A DNA stretch of 64,000 nt from Kappaphycus alvarezii (GCA_002205965.3 NADL03000483.1:1426001-1490000), one strand, 5' to 3'; shown: positions 35,474 to 46,604, counted from the first letter of the stretch. The notes: generated by a model not told the origin, from the sequence alone. Numbers and translations: made by a program.

Positions 35474-36630
35474 TCAAAAATGCGACAACCGATGCCCTGC
35501 AAAATCTCCCACCCCTCTCGAAAAGGACGATGATGCACCACACCGGTCATTATACCTTCGAAGGCACTCTGGCACAGCTTTTTCCAATCGCTTAGCCCGT
35601 TCCTTTGATTGTGGGTGGGTTGACAAGAAAGGGGCCACCACGTTATTCAGTATTCCACCAGCGCGTCGATTTTCCAAATCCCCGAGTCTCTTGAACACCC
35701 CTGGGGCAACGCTAGGATTAAAGCAGGCTTCTGTGCAAAGGTGCAATCCAACCTCATCAGCCTCATACTCCAGCTTGCGACTGTACGGCAAAGATAATGT
35801 CAACGACACCAACATGGACGATACCCATCGCATGTCAAACAGCTGATCCATCAGCAACAGCAACGGGACCAACATGCGTTGCAAGTGCATAGTTTCTGCA
35901 CCATGTCGATTCAGCGCGTGAGATATTTCGTGCCCTAACACGACTGCAATGTCATCCGATGACGGCAGTATTCCTAGCAGACCTGTGGTAATCAACATTT
36001 TGCCACCGGGAAAGCACATGGCATTAGGATCGTTATCAACAATGACAACGACCTGCCATTCAAAGCCATCACTCAATGAGGAATCCAGTCGCCGAACCGT
36101 GGAGGCGATCCTTGCTACGACTTTCCGCACGCGTTGTGTTTCAGGGTGATGTAGCGGCAGGATCCGGCCGGCACATTGTTCGAGCATGTTTTGATACGCC
36201 GAGGCACCCACGGCAAGTTCTTGGGATCGCGACATACCCATGATTCTCCTACGACCCGTAAATGGGGCATAATCAATGCTGGAATAGATGTAAACCCAAG
36301 CCCGACCGAGGAAGCGACAACAAGGTAACGAAAAACAGGACTGGAAGGGGAGGGTCGGCGGCCGAAATGCGTATAGCCGTCGCGTGTGACTCGTGAGGGT
36401 GGAGAGGGGAGAGGACGGCTTGGAATAGGAGAAGGCCAAGAGGGTTGAGACGAGAAGTGGCGAAGCGGATTAAGACGAGGATGACGGTGTAGCGGGAGGA
36501 AGCGAATGCGGGAAAGGGAGGATTGGCGCCAGCCGGGGTGATTGGGATTTAGAATGGAGGATATTGGCGCGCGAAAGCCCAGATTCATCCGGAGTAAGCG
36601 GGACGGAAGGCGGGGGTTGAGATGGGACAT
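35474..36630 (-). CDS. OMA1: OMA1-like mitochondrial inner-membrane metalloprotease (M48), one frame break
   Basis: OMA1 is a zinc protease of the mitochondrial inner membrane that cleaves dynamin-like GTPases and acts in quality control. The start is an ATG at 36630. The first 70 or so residues are Arg/Pro/Ser-rich with no acidic residue and contain RHFSS, a typical presequence cleavage site. A hydrophobic segment (YLVVASSVGLGF) follows. At 36295-36303 the frame changes; below it come PFTGRRR and GRILPLHHP, both family landmarks. Then HEISH gives the HExxH zinc site and catalytic Glu, and RKLEYEADEVGL gives the third ligand. The stop is at 35474. Adding one G at the break gives 386 whole codons (385 aa), a normal length between the yeast and human proteins. 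The gene begins 102 bp below the end of the next minus-strand gene. Confidence 0.88.
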
Positions 36631-36732
36631 GACTGGTGTTTGGTGCCACGTTTCTGATTTTCGGAATAATGCAGCATATGGTGGTCTTGTCAGAGTGCAG
36701 CTTTCAAAAGCAGTCGATCAGCGGTGGAGGTA

Positions 36733-37241
36733 TCAAATTGGGGCGTTGAATTTAACCTGATGACGAAGATGGGGAGGTAGCCTTTGACGTTGGAATCGTT
36801 CTGGAACCGCAGTTGGCAACAGCCACTTAGTTGGCCAACGGCAATCGTTACTTGTTATTTCAGGGCCCTGGATTGTGAGTCCTCGTGCGTTGCCATTGGC
36901 AAAAGTAAAGAAACTTTTTGTGTAACGCGTCATTGGACCATCTTCGTTCCAACCTGATTCAAAACCCATTGCGGTGTCCCCGCCATCCGGCCCTGTCTCA
37001 ACCCATCGCACCCCTTCCTCCTCCGGCCCGTTACCCCTGGCGTAAACAGCATTGAGCAATGGTTGTCACAGTTACAATTCCTATGTCCGTACCTGCAGCA
37101 GTCATTTTGCCTCTAATGTAGGAAGCGTGTTACCCCCATCCTTGATTCTCAAAGCAACAATTTCTTTTAAATCTTGCACCACTATCGGCCATTCGGACTC
37201 AAGGTCTAACCACTATCCTCATCAAAGGAAATCGATTCCAT
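36733..37241 (-). CDS. unassigned small gene, frame breaks
   Basis: Below an ATG at 37241 the minus strand reads MESISFDEDSG, then, after one added T near 37208, DLESEWPIVVQDLKEIVALR and on to a stop near 37108. A separate frame from about 37050 reads GNGPEEEGVRWVETGPDGG and continues about 100 codons to a stop at 36733. The pieces may be one gene joined across another lost base or across a 56-nt interval that starts CAG/GTACGG and ends CCAG/G, an intron-like pair. I recognise no domain. Position between OMA1 and the HAT gene, on the same strand and tightly spaced, supports a real host gene. Confidence 0.4.
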
Positions 37242-37393
37242 CTTAAATTACACAAGTATCCAAGAACATGCTTGCCAAAGTCTTATACCAATAAACAAGT
37301 CCTGTTCCCCCGTGACACCACTAACGCTTACCCCATCCGTAAGTGGCTCCCATCAGGCCTTCGCTTCCTGACATTCGCTCTAATCACACATGC

Positions 37394-37579
37394 TCAGATC
37401 CCAAACAGGCCAGCATCTTTATCTGTCATAACAAAAACGCAAAGACAAAGAGGACATAGCACAATCTCCTCACTTCCAGATGTTTTGATTACACATCGTT
37501 TGCAATTCCTGCAGTTTGTTACGCATCGATCCGCACGGCATGTTTGGTCAACTGAACAAATCCCACAAAAGCCAACAGA
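37394..37579 (-). CDS. cysteine-rich open frame, possible exon
   Basis: A 61-codon minus-strand frame contains ten cysteines, including C-x2-C (FCGIC), C-x2-C-x2-C (NCRNCKRC) and C-x2-C-x-C (LCPLCLC). It ends at a TGA at 37394 and has no ATG at the front. That density suggests a zinc-binding segment of a real protein, perhaps an upstream part of the gene at 36733-37241, but no named zinc-finger class fits. Confidence 0.25.
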   Translation of the reverse strand, partial: SVGFCGICSVDQTCRADRCVTNCRNCKRCVIKTSGSEEIVLCPLCLCVFVMTDKDAGLFGI

Positions 37580-37960
37580 TCAATGTCCTTTCGACTTTAC
37601 ATCCACGTCCGCCCTTTCCCGCCCCGGTGCGTGCTGAGTCCTCACAAGTATCCTGCCGCAATCTGCCACGGGGCAGCATTGTGTCAACTCGGAATTTGTC
37701 ATTTGTACATCTGTGGACACAGTCCCTATAGAAAATCGCTACCAGTAACACCTAGAATCATCGTGGCATTGCCCAGCAAACAGCTTCAGGCCATTTCACA
37801 AACACTACCCAGCCATTTGGAAACTTAAGTCTGCACATGACAAGTGACCCCTTATCGAAAGTGTAACTGTCTGCTGGAAAGACTACCTCTCACCCAAGTT
37901 CCGATATTCCGCAAAGTAATCGCCTTACAGGCTACGTTTTTTACTAGCAACCGCGACAAG

Positions 37961-40900
37961 CTAACCAAACTCGACATCCGACTGTCCTTCTCGCATAACC
38001 AGAGCATCTGCCGTGAGCATAAGTTCCCCACCTCGGCTTTCCGATCCGTATTTTCGTTCCATGTTCGCATATGCCTTCCAAGTCGCTACGAGACTTGGAT
38101 TTGCTCGCACACCCGCCGCGAAAAGTGCTCTGGCCTTTTCAATATTCCCATCTTCTGCCTCCAAAGTCCCCACATCACATACAAACAACTCAAGTTTGCA
38201 CCCTGGTTCACAGCATCCACCCCTGCCTCTACCAGTCTGCGCGCCTCATCTCGATTTCCACGAGATAATTCTATTCGCGCCAGTGAATGCCACGTCTCTG
38301 CTCTTCCTGAGTCTACATTCAAACTCCTTTGCAGTAAGCTCTGTGCTTCCTCATTGTTCCCCTTCTGCTCCTCCAATGCTGCCCACGACTGTAGTAGTAA
38401 CGCAGAGTCCTTTGGACGTTGTTTCACGCGCTCCATCCCAAGATTGAAAAGGCGTCTAGCCTCCTTCATGTTCTCTCGCTTCCGCCCTCGAAAAGGGCCC
38501 ATGTTTGATAGCTGAAAGGTTGATCCGGTGCTACCTCAACAGCCCTTGCCCAATTCCTCACCGCAGCCTCCCCATCATCACAGTGCTCTGCCTCTAGGAC
38601 ACCCAAGGTGTGGTATGGCGACGGGTCCCTTGGTTGGACTTTGGCTGCTTTGAGGAAAAGTTCCCTCGCTCTATCATAAGACCCGCTGCTCATCTCCAAA
38701 CATCCCCAGGAGTGCCAGCCAGGTCCATAATAAGGGTCAGCCGACACTGCCTTTTCAAATAAACTCCTCCCCAGTTCAGGATGCCCAAGTTTGTTACCCT
38801 CCAAACGAGCCCAAGATGACAAAAGAGCCGCATCAGTCGGGTCATGCTCATGCCCTTTTCGGAACAGCTCACCCGCCCTCTTGAAATTCCCCCTGTTTGA
38901 TTCTAACAGGGCCCAACTATGCCACGTTGTGCTCAACTTGGGTTCCTCTGTCGTGGCTCTTTCAAATAATTCTCTTGCCCTTTTGGCATTCCCGCGCCGC
39001 TCTTCTAGCAAGCCCAAGCGGACCACAGAGCCCCCGAGGATGGAACCAAGTTCACACCCCGCTGAAAAACCATCACAGCTATTTCTGGTCGTCCTCGATC
39101 GAGCTCCTCTACTCTACCCCACGCTTGAAAGATAAATGGTGCTCTCAATAAATCCTTCTCGGCCCTCCTAGAGGCTTGCTCGAAGATTCTACATGCCTCT
39201 TTCAAATTTCCTTCCCCTTCTCTAGCATACCCCAACTTAACCACGCAGACATGTAGTCTGGATTTGCACATGTAGCTTGCCGGAATAAACCGCGCGCCTC
39301 AGGAATGTTACCGCTGGACTTTTCATCTTGCCCCCACCAGTGATACAACTTTGGGTGTTCTTTGATGTGAGCTTTCTTTAATGCTGTTCTGTACACCTTC
39401 CTGGCGCTTTCAGCTCCACTGAGACGCATTTCTTGGGACGCAAGGAGGCGCCAGCCCTTGGGAAAATCTGGCTCTATTTCCGATGCCCGCGTCAGCAGAG
39501 CCAGGGAATCCTCAAACTGCCCACTTCTTGAGGCGAGTAATGCGCGTTCTCGCAACGCATCAGCCAAGACATGCGGAGTAAGCTGCGCGTTTCTCAGCCT
39601 CTTTGACGGGCCCCTATGGGGATATCGTCTTCAAGGTCTATTCCAACAGAGCTAGTGACCATGTCTGAATCCGTCTCAGTATCGGCAGAAGGAACACTAT
39701 GTCCAGCAGCACCATCATTGCCATCCTTGCTTGTATCGGAACCAGTCCTTACATTACCCGCATTTGCCACACGCTTCATCAGGGACTCGGCCGCTTTTAA
39801 ATTGCCAGCCAGCACCTCCATCTTTCCCCACTCTAGAAGCACTCGCGCTTCGGAGGGATCAATGGCAACAGAATTCTGAAACGCGTTTCTTGCGCGTTCG
39901 AAATTGCCTTCTTTGACTTCCAACTGACCCATGGCCCTCCACACGGCGCCATCGCCGTCATTTATACTAATGGCTTCTTCCAGAACCCTCCTCGCTGCAG
40001 CAGGATTTCCTGTCTTTACCTCGATGAGGGCCCAGGCATGCAATGACTTGACGGTTTGAGGTGGATCTCTATTTTTCCTCTTAAAGCCGCCGACTGCTTC
40101 GACATCGGCAGCTTTTCTAAACAAGCGCGAGCTCTGTCGAAATTGCCCTGATCAGCCTCCAATCGGGCCATTGCCCTCAAAATAACCTCATCATTCCTCT
40201 TCTCCACTGGCTCCAAGACGCGCAAGGCGACTGCAGGACCCGAGCGGGATTCTTCTAATCTGGACAAACTGAGCCTTAACCATGGATCAGTGGGACAGTA
40301 GTGCAGGGCGTCGTACAGAACCTTGATGACCTCGGTAAGATTTGCACCGCATTTCTTTTCAGTCAAGGCTAGGTTGTACCAAGCCTTTGGATTTCTACGA
40401 TCCCGTTCCAAGGCGACCTTCCACAAGTCTCTCGCGAGATAGACGGCACCAAGCCTTGCCTCAGCCGAAGCCCAAGCCCTCCACAAAAAGGCGTGATGGG
40501 GAAACAAATTAGTTCCTTTGCGATAGGTAGCTCGTGCTTGATCTACGAGTTTGGAACGGAGTTGCAAAGAGGCCAGGGATGCGAAGAGCGGGGCGTAAGG
40601 ATCTGCGACGATGCCACGGAGAAGATGGCGAGTGCGGAATCGATGCGACCACGACGAAGTTCGAGAGAACCCCAAGCGTCAAAGAGACCCCCCGGCGACC
40701 GGGAGGTACTTGACGGATTGCGTCTTCGACGAGGGGAATTACGGTGGCGGGGGTTGGGTGGAGGAGAGGTGCTTGACTAAGGCATGCCAGAGGAAGGGAT
40801 TTGCTGGGTCGGAATGGATGTGGGAACGGAGGGCTTTGGAATAGTTAGGGGAGGTTTTGGAGAGGGTGGAGAGGGTATTTTGGGCGCGGCGGGAGAGTTC

Positions 40901-41023
40901 GGGCCAGTTAGGGGAGGCGGACATGGCTGGAGTGAAGAAATTGAGACGGGAAGTGTTTGAAAACGGGGGCGGTGCTGGAGGAGGTGGAGGTGGTAGGAAA
41001 GCGGTTTGAAGATTAGTTGACAT
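37961..41023 (-). CDS. HAT/TPR-repeat protein, Mbb1/HCF107-like organelle RNA-processing factor
   Basis: The minus strand from an ATG at 41023 encodes a repeat protein made almost wholly of half-a-TPR units. At least 20 are visible, each with a W-x-x-(W/L)-(A/G)-x-x-E core: WRAWASAE, LHAWALIE, VLLEWGKME, LYHWWGQDE, TWHSWALLE, GWHSWGCLE, LLQSWAALE, TWHSLARIE, LYVMWGTLE. Such arrays bind RNA. The 'W..WA.LE...GN...AR.LF..G' spacing is that of Mbb1/HCF107, which stabilise chloroplast psbB/psbH transcripts. The pre-mRNA splicing factors Prp6 and Clf1 also have HAT repeats, but the N-terminal Prp1 domain of Prp6 is absent here. The N-terminus is Pro-rich and may hold a transit peptide. Nine single-base losses break the frame; with them restored the length is 1024 whole codons (1023 aa), longer than the roughly 650 aa of Mbb1. 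The stop is at 37961. Confidence 0.82.
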
Positions 41024-41949
41024 TGCGGGGTGGGAGGGGTTTGTGGAATCGGAAAGCAGGAGATGAGGAGGGCGTGCGTGGTGCGTGGGAGGCGTTGGTC
41101 AAAGAGGAGGTAGTGACAAGGGCCAAGCGAAAAGAGGTGGGGAAGAAAAATAAGGGAAATAAATGAATCGAGAAGAAAGGATATTTAGTGTAAACTTTTG
41201 TATGTTTTCAAAGGCTTGAAGAAAAAGTTGGAAACAATATATTTTTTGAATGGAACAGAAAAGGCTTAAAGGAAGGTGAGTTTTTTGAGGAGGGTGGATT
41301 GAGGTTTCAACAGGAGCACAGCTGTCCCGAATCAGGCCAAGTGGTTTCTGCAGCCACAAAGTCTTGTTGCAATTCTTTGCAATGTCCGTTAGTGGTTAAT
41401 CACATAGAGCCAAATCGTGGGCCTGCTGAATATTTATTTTATATCCATCGACATCCAGGAATCAATCCGTTTCGATTTCAATATTTGACCACTCGTATCA
41501 TGACACTTGTACGTGCGGGATCGCACACCCTCGATGGTTCTCGTGCGACTCTATGTTGAAACAATTTCCCCTACAAATACTGTACTGTACCGTACGTTTT
41601 CTGCAGGACTGTCTAAATACTTTAGTTTACTGTACAATGCAATACAGTACAGTACAGTATGATCGTGACCAAGAAATTGTAGACGACAATTGACTGTCTT
41701 CTAAGCCACGCCTCATTAGATGAAAACGTTAACTTGATTCCTACAGAAAGCTCGAGACTCACAATGAAACGGGGACGGCGACAAGAATTAGAAAAGTTAC
41801 GTTGAGTTTCCAGCATTTAGTACAGTGCTGTACAGTACAGCGCAGAAACACAACAGCCATACGGCACTTGTCTGGAAAAGTACAGTAGTGTACAGTAGTG
41901 TACTGTACTTTTCATGGCAAAGTAAAAACTGGCCTAGCATCTCATTCGC
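41024..41949. other. upstream region of the HAT-repeat gene
   Basis: No gene. The first 100 bp above the ATG are C-rich on the coding strand, like the leader of the gene at 28991-30249. From 41.58 kb short TACTG-type repeats begin. Confidence 0.45.
41577..41912. repeat. TACTG/CAGTA short-repeat clusters
   Basis: Clusters at 41579-41596, 41641-41660, 41819-41844 and 41879-41911 carry repeated TACTGTAC or GTACAGTAC words, partly palindromic. Same family as elsewhere in the gene island. Confidence 0.75.
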
Positions 41950-43750
41950 CTCTTGATGTCCGACCATAGTTCCCAACATATCCTGCGCCCGCGTCCACCC
42001 ACGCACCTATCATACTGCGCAGATTTACACACCTACCACAACACCACATCCTTTATGTCGACACCTCTCTCTTCACCACTGCATACATTCCATCCATTCA
42101 CACACTCCCTACACTCCCTGACTCGTCCAATCTCTTCTCTTCTCAATACTTTAACAAACAACACGGCAGCACGTCATCACAAAAACCTCACGCTGCTTGT
42201 GCACCATGGGGGCTGGCACCATGGGGGCTGCTACCACGCACCTGCCACATGTTCATCCTCCCCACACTCACATTTCTACATCAAATTCTAAATGCTGCCA
42301 TGTTGGAAAACTACCGTCCAATAGAGGGTACTGCAGTCGGGTAACAGCCGAGTTGTGCATAGTGACTCTCGAGCACTCATGTCACCCAAATACGTACCAT
42401 ATCCTCACGATCAGCCCAGGAAGCAATTTGCTTTTTTACTCTTGCATTATTTCAGAATCAATCTACAAATCGCCTTCGGCTTTGCCAGCGCAATCACTGT
42501 CTCGCCGCAATCGTACCACCACTGATTTTCTGCACGACCAATCTTCCACAAACATCGCTTTACACTACAATCCATGAGCACTCGATCCGCACATGCTGCT
42601 TGTTGCACCACCACCGATTGCTCACAATTCAACCCAGCAGGCGACACCCTGCTTTAACAACACCCTCCCCTATCCCTCTTTCAACACACTGTCAGTGCCG
42701 CTACCCATCAATCCCCTGATTCCTCCAAACACCAACGCCATTCTCTCCCTCATTACACTCAACCCTATCAACTCGTACACATGGAAACATCCATGCCGCC
42801 ACTTCATTACCGGCTTTGCACCGTTGTCACCTCCCACCCACTCAAATCACTTCCTTATTTCTCGATATCCATCTACTGTATTGTATCAACCCTTCACTGC
42901 TCTCTGTATCACTGTATCATTACATCAACACCCCAGTCTCACCCATCCGAATCCCTCCCCAATGCACACACCATCATGTATCCACTCCATGACAAACCCT
43001 CGCTGTATCTTTCTCATCATATTCACTTGAATTACAACTACACATTGCACACACATACCCCGTGGCTATATGCGTACGGTATTACCCTACCAACAAAAAT
43101 CCACTCATCAAAACCAACACACCCCATCCACAACTGTCATTCATCCATCCTGCCCACCCAATCCACACGCTACCCCCAAATATTTACACCATCCTGCACC
43201 AGCCCCCACATCCACCACCCCCACGTCACCACCCTCACAACCTGCACCACTCAACCATCCCCATCCACCCCGCCAAATCCCTCACCATTCCCCCACTCAC
43301 CCTGCAACTCATTCATTTCCAACTCACCACACTCTTCCCTCGCCCCCGTGTCCTTCCACCCCGTTTCATAACATTCGCAACGCTTCCACGCCTCTTCTCC
43401 TCACAACCACGACTCACCGCCAACCCCGTCTATCCCTGCACTCAATTTGCCACATCCCCCAACCCCTCCACTCCGCAAATCACACCGCGCCCCGTGCACG
43501 ACCGCGCCTCTACACCCCGCTCATTATCCACACCCCCGCACACCCTCCATTTCTACAACCTAGAACCACCAACCCCATCGTCACAGCTCCCGCCTTTTTT
43601 TTTCACTCCTCACCCTTTTTACCACTGCATGTCCACTCATCTGTACAGTCGCTGCTTCCCCTATCACAACCCAACTGTACATCGACAATACTACTGTTCA
43701 GTATGTCATGCCCCAATTGTCCGGGTTGCGTGTCATGTGACATCTTGCAG
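41950..43750. other. 1.8-kb C-rich, G-poor strand-asymmetric spacer
   Basis: The plus strand is dominated by C, A and T with very little G, so stop codons are rare and long frames overlap in all three plus phases (up to 241 codons near 43062-43787). All read as Pro/Ser/Thr/His low-complexity peptide and no phase is better than another. I treat it as non-coding or low-complexity DNA. Confidence 0.55.
42205..42239. repeat. short direct repeat CACCATGGGGGCTG
   Basis: The 14-mer CACCATGGGGGCTG occurs twice, a few bases apart, within the C-rich spacer. Local duplication only. Confidence 0.7.
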
Positions 43751-43898
43751 ACATCTTGAATTGCTGCCATGCTCGCGAGACTGCTAGATGCAAACTGCAT
43801 TTTGTCCTCGTTTGTGCAGCAGATCTGGGCCCACCAAAGGCCCTTGAATTGACAAGTTTTTGGCGACCTTCAACATCAGTCGCGATTTATATCGCAAC

Positions 43899-43926
43899 TT
43901 TGTACTGTACGGTACAGTACAGTACT
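43899..43926. repeat. TACTG/CAGTA short repeat
   Basis: TACTGTACGGTACAGTACAG is an almost perfect inverted repeat of the island-wide TACTG word. Confidence 0.65.
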
Positions 43927-44603
43927 ACGGTAAGCCCTGGGTTACTAACACTGTTTATCTACAGGTAAAACTAATTACGACAGCAATAATAAATTACAAA
44001 CTCCTTACAGATACTTACAGTAAGTTGGGCTAATTTAATCATCACATTTTCTAAATCATACGTCCCCGTTCTTGTGAGCTCAGAGGCGGTTGCACGTGAC
44101 GCACCTAGTTCCTTGTTTGCGTCTGTCTGCCTCTGACCCGAGCATCTCTAAAACTCTGCTCGGGTCCTTTTTCTGTGAAACAAAGAGGGAGACAGTAGGG
44201 GCGCTGTCAAAGGAGTAGAGGAGACGGTGGTAGTGAGTTACAGAAGGATGGCCGCAAAAGTGTCAATGGGTCCTCTCTAAAATCAAGATGGTCCCCCTCT
44301 CTCAGACAGTACTGCGCCTCTACTATAGGGCTTCCAGGCTTTTGGAAACGCTGTGGAAGTAACTAGAAAGTAGAGTTGTCACTAGAGAATAGTACTACCA
44401 AGGAAATAATAAAGTCAAGTTGAAGTTGATGTGGGGCTCCAAATCAAATGAAGAAATGTAGAGAACAAACACATAATACTGCGACTCCTAACCGCTTACA
44501 CTTAACTTACAGATTCGTCCAAGAGGATCTAATATCTCTTATACACAGCTCTGTAATGGAGAAACGGTATGAAGCAGCAAAAGATTCTCTATTACACAGT
44601 AGT

Positions 44604-44906
44604 GAGCTTACGCAAAAACAGAATTCTGAAAGGTCTTCAGAAAGACGTAGTATGATAAATTTCTGAAAAGTATTTCTGAAATTATTTTCTGAAATTTGAA
44701 AACGTGTTTACGCATGGACAAATGGGAATACACCATGTTTTTTCCTCACAACCATTTCTCACGGGTCTTCACTAACTGGTCACATTTCAGCAATTTACCT
44801 CACGACTTCATTCCAGAATTCTGCAGTTGAATTACAGTCTCTACAGTCTGTAATTCTATTGCTGAAATTTGGTAGTTTTATTTCTGAATTCTTTGTGCGT
44901 AAGCTC
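44604..44906. mobile_element. MITE-like element, 303 bp
   Basis: Ends are a perfect 10-bp inverted repeat, GAGCTTACGC (44604-44613) and GCGTAAGCTC (44897-44906). Similarity continues inward for about 18 bp with small gaps (AGAATTC then GAAA). The interior is AT-rich, repeats TTCTGAAA several times, folds partly back on itself and has no coding capacity. Its end shares the core CTTACGC with the Harbinger element 215 bp away, so that element's transposase may have moved it. A target-site duplication is not clear. Confidence 0.65.
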
Positions 44907-45121
44907 TCTAGTGTCATAAAAAAAGGCAATGTTAGATGCTGTTCATAACCCCAAGGGGATGGAGTAATGATAATATACAGTACTACTTGGTGTTCTACCG
45001 TCTTTAGGAACAATATAGAAATGTGCCTTTTGGAAGCACAGAACTATTCTATAAAATCGGCACCATTATGTATTTAATCACTGTCAAGTGCGAACAAAAT
45101 ACGACTTACCAGTAATTTGAG

Positions 45122-45135
45122 GACTTACGCCACAC
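45122..45135 (+). repeat. left terminal inverted repeat of the Harbinger element
   Basis: GACTTACGCCACAC, followed by AAATTTCGT; pairs with 48107-48120. Confidence 0.8.
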
Positions 45136-45480
45136 AAATTTCGTTAGAAAGGGCATGGCATGTTATGCCACGTAGGGCAACAGGGTAATATATCCGAAAA
45201 ACGCATACGAAATCGATCTTTTTTCGTACAAATGGAGCTGGATACCGCGGCCAGTTCGTATCTGTTAGCGCCAAATCCATACTGCTTTGACACACCTTGC
45301 GCGCTGCACATACTTCACCCACATCACCGCTTGAAGTTTGCGGTCCACAAAATGCGCATTACCTCGCCCACACCGACACCCCCCACACCTTCTGTACGCC
45401 CTTATCACTCCACGTCTACGGTATTTCCCCAGTCCTCCTCGCATACAGAATCCGTGCTGTTTTTCGAGAAAGTGAATCCG

Positions 45481-46604
45481 ATGGCTACAAATACTGCATT
45501 ACCATCAACTGTACCACCCACCTTGCAATTGGCTGTACCATCCAATGGCTGCCGCTTCGCCATCCACAATGCCTACCGCGTTGCCGTTCGCCGTGCCTTC
45601 CGCTGCGTCTGCCGCTTTTCCTGTTGTGTTGCTGTCCGGGCTGCCCACCGTTTTAACGTCAAAGTTATCTTCCAATACTGCCGAGGAGAACGTGCTCATG
45701 CACTACACAGTCCAATCCTTCGACTGTTGCATTAGTTAAAGCTCCATCACCGACAATCGCATCAAGTAACAATTCCATTGCGGAGAATAGAACCCGGGCC
45801 CAGGTTATTGAAGGGGAGGATGAAGCCGAAAGCAGCAATGCTCGAGTGGGGGCTAATAAGTTAAAGCGCTTTAATTACGCGCGTTATGACACGACGCTGG
45901 TAAAGTGTGTTCGTTCATTGGACGCACGCAAAGCGGAACACGGATCCAAGATGAAAGTGTTCGAAAAGGCACAGAAAATTTTCGTCGTTGAGGTACCGTA
46001 TATTTTGTCCAATAACTAGGCCAAAAAGAGCCCAAAATACTTGCGTGACCGGTTTAATCACTTGATTGACATTCGCCGGAAGTTTGTGAAGGTCAACATG
46101 GCTACGTCCGGGATATCGGAGCCGGTGACTGAGAGGGATTGCTTGCTTGATGACATGATACTAGAGATGGATAGTCACGAGGAATTTATACGAAAAGAAA
46201 AGGAGCAGCAGAAGGAGGCCGAAAGGGTTTTAGGAGAGAATGGGGATACAATTATAAGTACAGCGGCGCAACGGAATGGAGCTAAAGCGAGAAATGAGGA
46301 GAGAAAAGCGCTACAGAAACAAAGACTTAATAGGGACGGGCTAGGTGCCGTGAAAAATGCAGTTATGGAATCTGTTAAACGCCGCAAGGAGATGGATGAC
46401 AAAAACTTCGAGATGGCTAAACAGCGTTTTTCATTTGAGAGGGAGCGGGCGGCGAAAGAAGAAGAGCGACTTCGAAAAAACCAGGAATCTGTGCTTCGTA
46501 TGCTGGCGTTGGACGAAGCTCTCCTAGAAATGGAAATAGAGGAAAGAAGGGAGGGGAAAATAGAAAGGAACAAGGTACTAGAAGTCATGGACAAGATGTT
46601 ATAA
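45481..46604 (+). pseudogene. Harbinger Myb/SANT-like DNA-binding protein, broken
   Basis: From an ATG at 45481 the N-terminal part is Ala/Pro/Ser/Thr-rich and crosses two frame changes (near 45540 and 45720). The frame then runs to 46604. It holds a trihelix-like domain: RYDTTLVKCVRSLDARKAEHG, later YLRDRFNHLIDIRRKF and SGISEPVTERDCLLDDM. This order is typical of the Myb-like partner that Harbinger elements encode to carry the transposase to DNA. The C-terminal 120 residues are a highly charged coiled coil, probably for dimerising. One TAG (46017-46019) lies inside the domain. The two shifts are opposite in sense to those of the host genes, so I take them as decay. Confidence 0.7.

Noticed and set aside
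42593-43787. Long overlapping plus-strand frames (up to 241 codons)
   Set aside because: All three phases are open because the strand lacks G. The peptides are Pro/Ser/Thr/His low complexity with no phase preference.
45160-45735. 191-codon plus-strand frame overlapping the start of the Harbinger Myb-like gene
   Set aside because: It is mostly an alternate frame of the Ala/Pro/Ser-rich head; the phase that leads into the DNA-binding domain is the one at 45481 onward.
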